DNA of 64,000 nucleotides, taken from assembly GCF_001968815.1 (NCBI RefSeq), contig NZ_MIEQ01000092.1, positions 1-64,000 of the forward strand. Reading direction: 5' to 3'. The translations under genes and the position numbers were made by a program. The DNA comes from Motiliproteus sp. MSK22-1 (lineage in GTDB: Bacteria > Pseudomonadota > Gammaproteobacteria > Pseudomonadales > Balneatricaceae). Each line of letters begins with the position of its first letter. The first letter of the stretch is position 1. Under the pieces are notes generated by a model, which saw only the letters and a list, made by a program, of their open reading frames with translations, did not search any database and was not told the origin of the DNA. Shown here in pieces: positions 60,134 to 64,000 of this stretch.

Positions 60134-62315
60134 ACAGCTGACATCGACATCTGCGTCAGAGGGCGCTAAACAGCTTAGTCGCCGTGCTTTCCTTAAGGCT
60201 TCAGCAATTATAACGGGTGGGCTTCAGTTAGCATTGATGATGCCCTCCATCGCGCAGGCCGAAAAGAGTGAAGATGCTTTTACCTCAGGAGCCTATATTC
60301 GTATTACCCCGAATAATCAGGTATTCCTTACTATCGGACAATCTGAGATGGGCCAGGGTAGTCTCACTGGTCTGGCCCAGCTTATCGCAGAAGAACTGGA
60401 TGCAGATTGGGCAACGGTAATCGTAGAAAGAGGGGAGGTCCATTCGGCTTTCTTCAGGCCTAACGCTCCCATCCAGGTGACTGGTGGCTCGGGGTCGATC
60501 CGATCCTTCTACATGGTGTTACGCCAGACCGGGGCCGCTGCGAGACAGATGATGCTGTTAGCCGCTGCTCGTCATTGGAACTTACCTATTGGCAATTTAA
60601 ATACCAAAGATGGAATGGTGATCGCCCCTGGTGACCAAAGATTGTCGTATGGAGATCTGGTATCAGATGCCGGAGCCCTGAAAGTACCTGACTTACTCAG
60701 TGTTCCATTGAAGGATGAGTCGGAATTCCGCTTGATCGGTAAACCCATGAAGCGACTGGACATCCAGGAAAAAGTGACAGGTGAGGCTCCATTTGGAATG
60801 GATATTCAACTGCCGGGTATGTTGACTGCCGTCATCCTTCATCCGCCAGCCTTTGGTGCCAAGTTACTTGCTTTTGATTCAACGGCTGCAGACAAAGCAC
60901 CAGGTATCAAAGCAATTTTTCCAGTCTCTGAAGGCCTGGCCATTGTCGCGGACAGTTACTGGCATGCAGTCACTGCCAGGAAATCTGTAGCTGTCAGCTG
61001 GTCAGATGATAAACCCGCCTTCGATAATGATGTGCAAAACAAGAAGATGATGGAACTGGCCCTCCAACAACCGGGATTGGTTGCGTTGGAGCGTGGAGAT
61101 CAGAGAGGGATCTTCTCGGCCAACCACGTTAGTGCACAATATGATGTTCCTCATCTTGCCCATGCCTGCATGGAACCGCTGAACTGTACTATCCAGCTTC
61201 GTTCTGACAGTGCCGAAGTCTGGACCGGGACTCAGTTTCAGACTTCGGCCCAACAAACAGTGGCATCCGTCACTGGTCTCGCTCCTGAATCAATCGCTAT
61301 TCATACACAGTATTTGGGTGGCGGTTTCGGACGGCGCTCGGCACAGGATTTTATTCGCCTTGCAGCAGAAGTCGCCCAGAAGTTTGATGTGCCGGTAAAG
61401 ACTGTTTATAGCCGAGAGGATGACATGAAAGCCGGGTATTACCGACCAGCTGCCTGTTGTCAAATGGCAGCAGATCTGGACCACAATGGTTCTCTTGTTG
61501 CGTTCCAGGCGAAGTTAGCCGTGCCTTCGCTGGTCAAGCATACGGGCTTGAAATTTCTGATGTTACCAGGAGGGGTTGACTCAACTGCGGTGGAAGGGCT
61601 GGACGATCACTCATTTCCCTATCAGGTGGCCAATGGGCGTGTCGAATGGGTTGAGCATGATCCGGGTGTGCCGGTGTGGTTTTGGCGTTCAGTGGGAGCC
61701 AGTCAGAATTTTTTCTTTCTGGAAACATTTGTTGATCAACTGGCTGCAAAGAGTCGACGTGATCCTCTTGAATTCAGGCTGGCCCATTTGGAAGAAAAGC
61801 CCCGTCATCGACGGGTTCTGGAGGCTGTCGCCTCAGCAGCCCGTTGGGGTACTCCTGATGCGCCTGGAGTAGCCAGAGGAATTGCGGTGGCTGAAAGCTT
61901 TGGTAGTGTTTGTGCTCAGGTTGTGGAAGTAGAGCTGCAAGATGGATTTCCAGTGGTGCGTAAGGTCGTTTCCGCACTTGATGCAGGACGTGTAATTAAT
62001 CCCGCTATGGTGGAAAAACAAGTGCACGGATCCGTACTCTACGCACTTTCTGCCCTATACAGTGGCCGAATCAGTTTCGAGAAAGGTCAGGTAGTGGAAG
62101 ATAATTTCTGGACCTATGAACCGGTGCGAATTGATCGATCTCCAGTGATGGAAACTTTGATACTGCCTTCAACCGCTCCTCCCGGGGGCGTTGGTGAGCC
62201 TGCCACGCCACCGCTGGCCCCCGCTGCTTGTAATGCGCTTTTCGCCTTGACAGGTAAGTTGGTTACTTCGCTTCCTCTCAAGGGGCAGAGCTTCAAACTA
62301 CGACATTCGATATAA
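60126..62315 (+). CDS. iorB: Isoquinoline 1-oxidoreductase-like molybdenum hydroxylase, large subunit, copy 2
   Basis: Molybdenum-binding subunit of the second enzyme. The ATG at 60126 (AGGGAGA upstream, 8-base overlap with iorA) gives 729 residues with a Tat signal [15 protein letters not shown]...SIAQA, so the enzyme should be periplasmic. Motifs: [27 protein letters not shown] near residue 398, [13 protein letters not shown] near 515 and [14 protein letters not shown] near 688 with the catalytic Glu. Compared with copy 1 the Mo-site neighbourhood [11 protein letters not shown] replaces [10 protein letters not shown], and the two share only moderate similarity elsewhere, so they may use different substrates. 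The protein lacks heme motifs. Confidence 0.88.
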   Translation: MVEQLTSTSASEGAKQLSRRAFLKASAIITGGLQLALMMPSIAQAEKSEDAFTSGAYIRITPNNQVFLTIGQSEMGQGSLTGLAQLIAEELDADWATVIVERGEVHSAFFRPNAPIQVTGGSGSIRSFYMVLRQTGAAARQMMLLAAARHWNLPIGNLNTKDGMVIAPGDQRLSYGDLVSDAGALKVPDLLSVPLKDESEFRLIGKPMKRLDIQEKVTGEAPFGMDIQLPGMLTAVILHPPAFGAKLLAFDSTAADKAPGIKAIFPVSEGLAIVADSYWHAVTARKSVAVSWSDDKPAFDNDVQNKKMMELALQQPGLVALERGDQRGIFSANHVSAQYDVPHLAHACMEPLNCTIQLRSDSAEVWTGTQFQTSAQQTVASVTGLAPESIAIHTQYLGGGFGRRSAQDFIRLAAEVAQKFDVPVKTVYSREDDMKAGYYRPAACCQMAADLDHNGSLVAFQAKLAVPSLVKHTGLKFLMLPGGVDSTAVEGLDDHSFPYQVANGRVEWVEHDPGVPVWFWRSVGASQNFFFLETFVDQLAAKSRRDPLEFRLAHLEEKPRHRRVLEAVASAARWGTPDAPGVARGIAVAESFGSVCAQVVEVELQDGFPVVRKVVSALDAGRVINPAMVEKQVHGSVLYALSALYSGRISFEKGQVVEDNFWTYEPVRIDRSPVMETLILPSTAPPGGVGEPATPPLAPAACNALFALTGKLVTSLPLKGQSFKLRHSI

Positions 62316-62340
62316 ACCGATATTCTGTATTTCTTTCAAA

Positions 62341-62359
62341 GGCACGACCCTGTCGTGCC
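62341..62359. terminator. Intercistronic hairpin between iorB and xdhC, locus 2
   Basis: GGCACGAC (62341-62348) pairs perfectly with GTCGTGCC (62352-62359) around a 3-base loop, 25 bases after iorB and 44 bases before xdhC. No T tract. Likely modulates xdhC level or protects the iorAB message; equivalent to the hairpin at 3548-3567. Confidence 0.5.
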
Positions 62360-62403
62360 CACTCTTGACGGATTACTAATTGATCGTTTTAGGAGAGTTA
62401 TAA

Positions 62404-63438
62404 ATGGCGAATCAATTATCTCATTTACTGACCCAATGGCACAAAAATAGAGATGACGCAGAGTGGGTGCTGGGTACAGTTTATAAAACTGAAGGTCCCT
62501 GCTACCGTAAACCCGGTGCAATGATGCTTTTTAATAGCCTTGGCCAGCAGTTCGGAATGCTCAGCGGGGGATGCCTGGAATCCGACATCCAAAAGCACGC
62601 CCGTCAAGTTATGAACAATGGCGAGGCCAAAACCCTCTGTTACGACGGTAGCGATGAAGATGATTTGTCATTTCAGCTGGGTATTGGTTGTGGTGGCACG
62701 GTATACATTCTCTTGCAACCGATCAATAAGGATAACCAGTATTTGAGGTTGGACTTGTTGCGTCAAGCTTTAACTAAACGAGAGGGAGGATACTTTTATC
62801 AACGCATAGCGGATGGAGCTGGTGCCGTAGAAAGCCGTTTTATCGAAACTAATCGGTTTTCAGGGAGTGGTAATCGTTCCAAAGGTAGAGGTCCGGTAAA
62901 ACTGATAGACGAGGGTGATCAGCAATGGCTGGTTACACCGATAATGCCAGAGCCCCACCTGCTGGTTGTTGGCGGTGGATTAGATGCACGTCCATTGGTA
63001 GCAGTGGCTCATGAGCTGGGGTGGAAAGTCAGCCTTTGGGATCCGCGTCCGGCCAATGCACGGAGAGAATTCTTCATGACTGCTGATAGAATTCTCAATG
63101 GAGAGTTAGATCAATTGCTAGGTGACGAGGCCGATTGCAGAATCGATGCGGCTGTCCTTATGAGCCACAATGTTTCGTTGGATGCCGCGGCGCTAAGAGC
63201 ATTGCAAGACGTACCTCTGAGTTATTTAGCCATGCTGGGGCCAAAAAGCCGTTGTGTTAGGGTCATAGAAGAGGCGGGTCTGACCAATACCCAACTGAAT
63301 ACTCCCATCGCTGGGCCAGCGGGTCTTGAACTGGGCGCAGAGTTGCCGGAAAGTATCGCGTTATCAGTATTGGCAGAATGTCATGCCCGATTAGAGTGTT
63401 GTTCGGCTCGTTCGTTAAGTGGGATTTTGGACAGATAA
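62404..63438 (+). CDS. xdhC: XdhC-family molybdenum cofactor chaperone, copy 2
   Basis: Cofactor-insertion chaperone for the second hydroxylase. The 344-residue protein matches copy 1 (2428-3498) over nearly its full length, with near identity in the first 70 residues (MLSGGCLESDIQ shared) and in GGGLDARPL, LWDPRPANARREFF and AGPAGLELGAELPE. The stretch around residue 155 (FSGSGNRSKGRG) differs and the copy 1 tail is missing. AGGAGAG lies 7 bases before the ATG. No mocA-like gene accompanies this locus, so it probably relies on the one at 1732-2403. Confidence 0.9.
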   Translation: MANQLSHLLTQWHKNRDDAEWVLGTVYKTEGPCYRKPGAMMLFNSLGQQFGMLSGGCLESDIQKHARQVMNNGEAKTLCYDGSDEDDLSFQLGIGCGGTVYILLQPINKDNQYLRLDLLRQALTKREGGYFYQRIADGAGAVESRFIETNRFSGSGNRSKGRGPVKLIDEGDQQWLVTPIMPEPHLLVVGGGLDARPLVAVAHELGWKVSLWDPRPANARREFFMTADRILNGELDQLLGDEADCRIDAAVLMSHNVSLDAAALRALQDVPLSYLAMLGPKSRCVRVIEEAGLTNTQLNTPIAGPAGLELGAELPESIALSVLAECHARLECCSARSLSGILDR

Positions 63439-63636
63439 CAATCAATATGTCTGCAATTGTTACCTGCGCTTCTGAGCATCTTGAACACCAGAGTCCCTAA
63501 AGGCTCGTTCGTAGATATCTTTGTAATTGGATTACTAAGGTTCTGTTCTTGCTTTAATTTACCTAGAATAGTGGACTGGTCAGGAGTATGAGTTTGATCA
63601 TTCCTGATATTTTTTACGTTTAGGTAAAGGGTTGTT
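63439..63636. other. Intergenic region before sirtuin gene
   Basis: About 200 bases; no gene, hairpin or repeat stands out. AAAGGG at about 63626-63631 is the ribosome site of the next gene. Confidence 0.4.
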
Positions 63637-64000
63637 ATGGCTATTGAATCTATTGTGATTTTAACCGGAGCAGGTGTCTCGGCAGAGTCCGGGATACGGA
63701 CATTCAGAGCAACCGATGGACTGTGGGAAGATCATAAAATAGAGGATGTGGCTACGCCTGAAGCCTTTGACCGTAATCCTCGCCTGGTGCACAGCTTTTA
63801 TAACGAGCGACGAAAGCAATTGCTGTCTGCTGAGGTGAGGCCAAACCCTGCTCATCATGCATTGGCAAAACTGGAAAAAGAATTTCCTGGTAAAGTTCTC
63901 CTGATTACTCAAAACATAGATAACCTTCATGAGCGGGCCGGTAGTAATAATCTGATCCATATGCATGGGGAATTGTTGAACCTGAGATGCCGGGAATCAG
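63637..64000 (+). CDS. cobB: NAD-dependent protein deacylase, sirtuin CobB family (partial, N-terminal)
   Basis: Removes acyl groups from protein lysines using NAD. Only the first 121 codons are in the window. The NAD-binding motif [15 protein letters not shown] spans residues 10-24, [12 protein letters not shown] lies near residue 95 and the catalytic His is in [10 protein letters not shown] near residue 112. Tyr55 and Arg58 in SFYNERR match the Tyr-x-x-Arg pair of class III sirtuins that favours succinyl- and malonyl-lysine besides acetyl-lysine. Short N-terminus without the extension seen in some CobB forms. AAAGGG precedes the ATG. Confidence 0.92.
   Translation, partial: MAIESIVILTGAGVSAESGIRTFRATDGLWEDHKIEDVATPEAFDRNPRLVHSFYNERRKQLLSAEVRPNPAHHALAKLEKEFPGKVLLITQNIDNLHERAGSNNLIHMHGELLNLRCRES

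Overview
The window looks like chromosome of a marine-type gammaproteobacterium, probably near the Oceanospirillales/Alteromonadales (inference from family content: RstAB-like two-component pair, periplasmic nitrate reductase, sodium-motor-like MotA/MotB pair, many c-di-GMP proteins). No rRNA, tRNA, CRISPR array, transposase or phage gene was recognised. The window starts inside a livG-type ATPase gene and ends inside a sirtuin gene.

Layout. 1-925: end of a branched-chain amino acid ABC importer (livG tail, livF). 1084-1743: CBS-ACT protein. 1732-6295 (minus): molybdenum hydroxylase locus 1 (mocA-like, xdhC, iorB, iorA) with a divergent AraC regulator (6645-7526). 7600-9432: GGDEF-EAL protein. 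9631-15262: glutamine amidotransferase and, divergently, a PotDABC-type polyamine importer. 15578-25525: cold-shock protein, DHH phosphoesterase, secreted nuclease-like protein, MipA/OmpV-like porin, glycine-zipper lipoprotein, RstAB-like two-component system, an orphan periplasmic binding protein, a tautomerase-fold protein and YceI. 25644-26996: DUF4214 protein with a long Pro-Glu repeat. 27485-34781: Cache-HAMP sensor, catalase, diguanylate cyclase and a free-standing MotA/MotB-like pair. 35073-39604: napFDABC plus a 45-residue membrane protein, preceded by an FNR-like site. 40037-42992: rhomboid protease and a B-box/TPR membrane protein.

The most interesting region is 43063-49028: a six-gene operon coding a FecBCD-type metal importer, a nicotianamine-synthase-like CntL, a staphylopine/pseudopaline-type opine dehydrogenase CntM, and an EamA-family exporter. 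Its promoter carries a near-perfect Zur box and, just upstream, a Fur-like box. Together they predict synthesis, export and recapture of an opine zincophore. The importer is of the FecBCD type, not the Opp/Nik type used in staphylococci, and no outer-membrane receptor lies in the cluster. A decayed copy of the 3' part of the gene upstream of the operon lies just downstream of it, hinting at how the operon arrived.

49411-57944: tRNA hydroxylase TrhO, an orphan binding protein, an S-adenosylhomocysteinase-like protein, a pstSCAB phosphate importer and a type II NADH dehydrogenase. 58325-63438: molybdenum hydroxylase locus 2 (AraC regulator, iorA, iorB, xdhC), a diverged duplicate of locus 1 in the opposite orientation. 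63637-64000: start of a CobB-type sirtuin.

All functional calls rest on reading motifs and gene order by eye; no database search was run.
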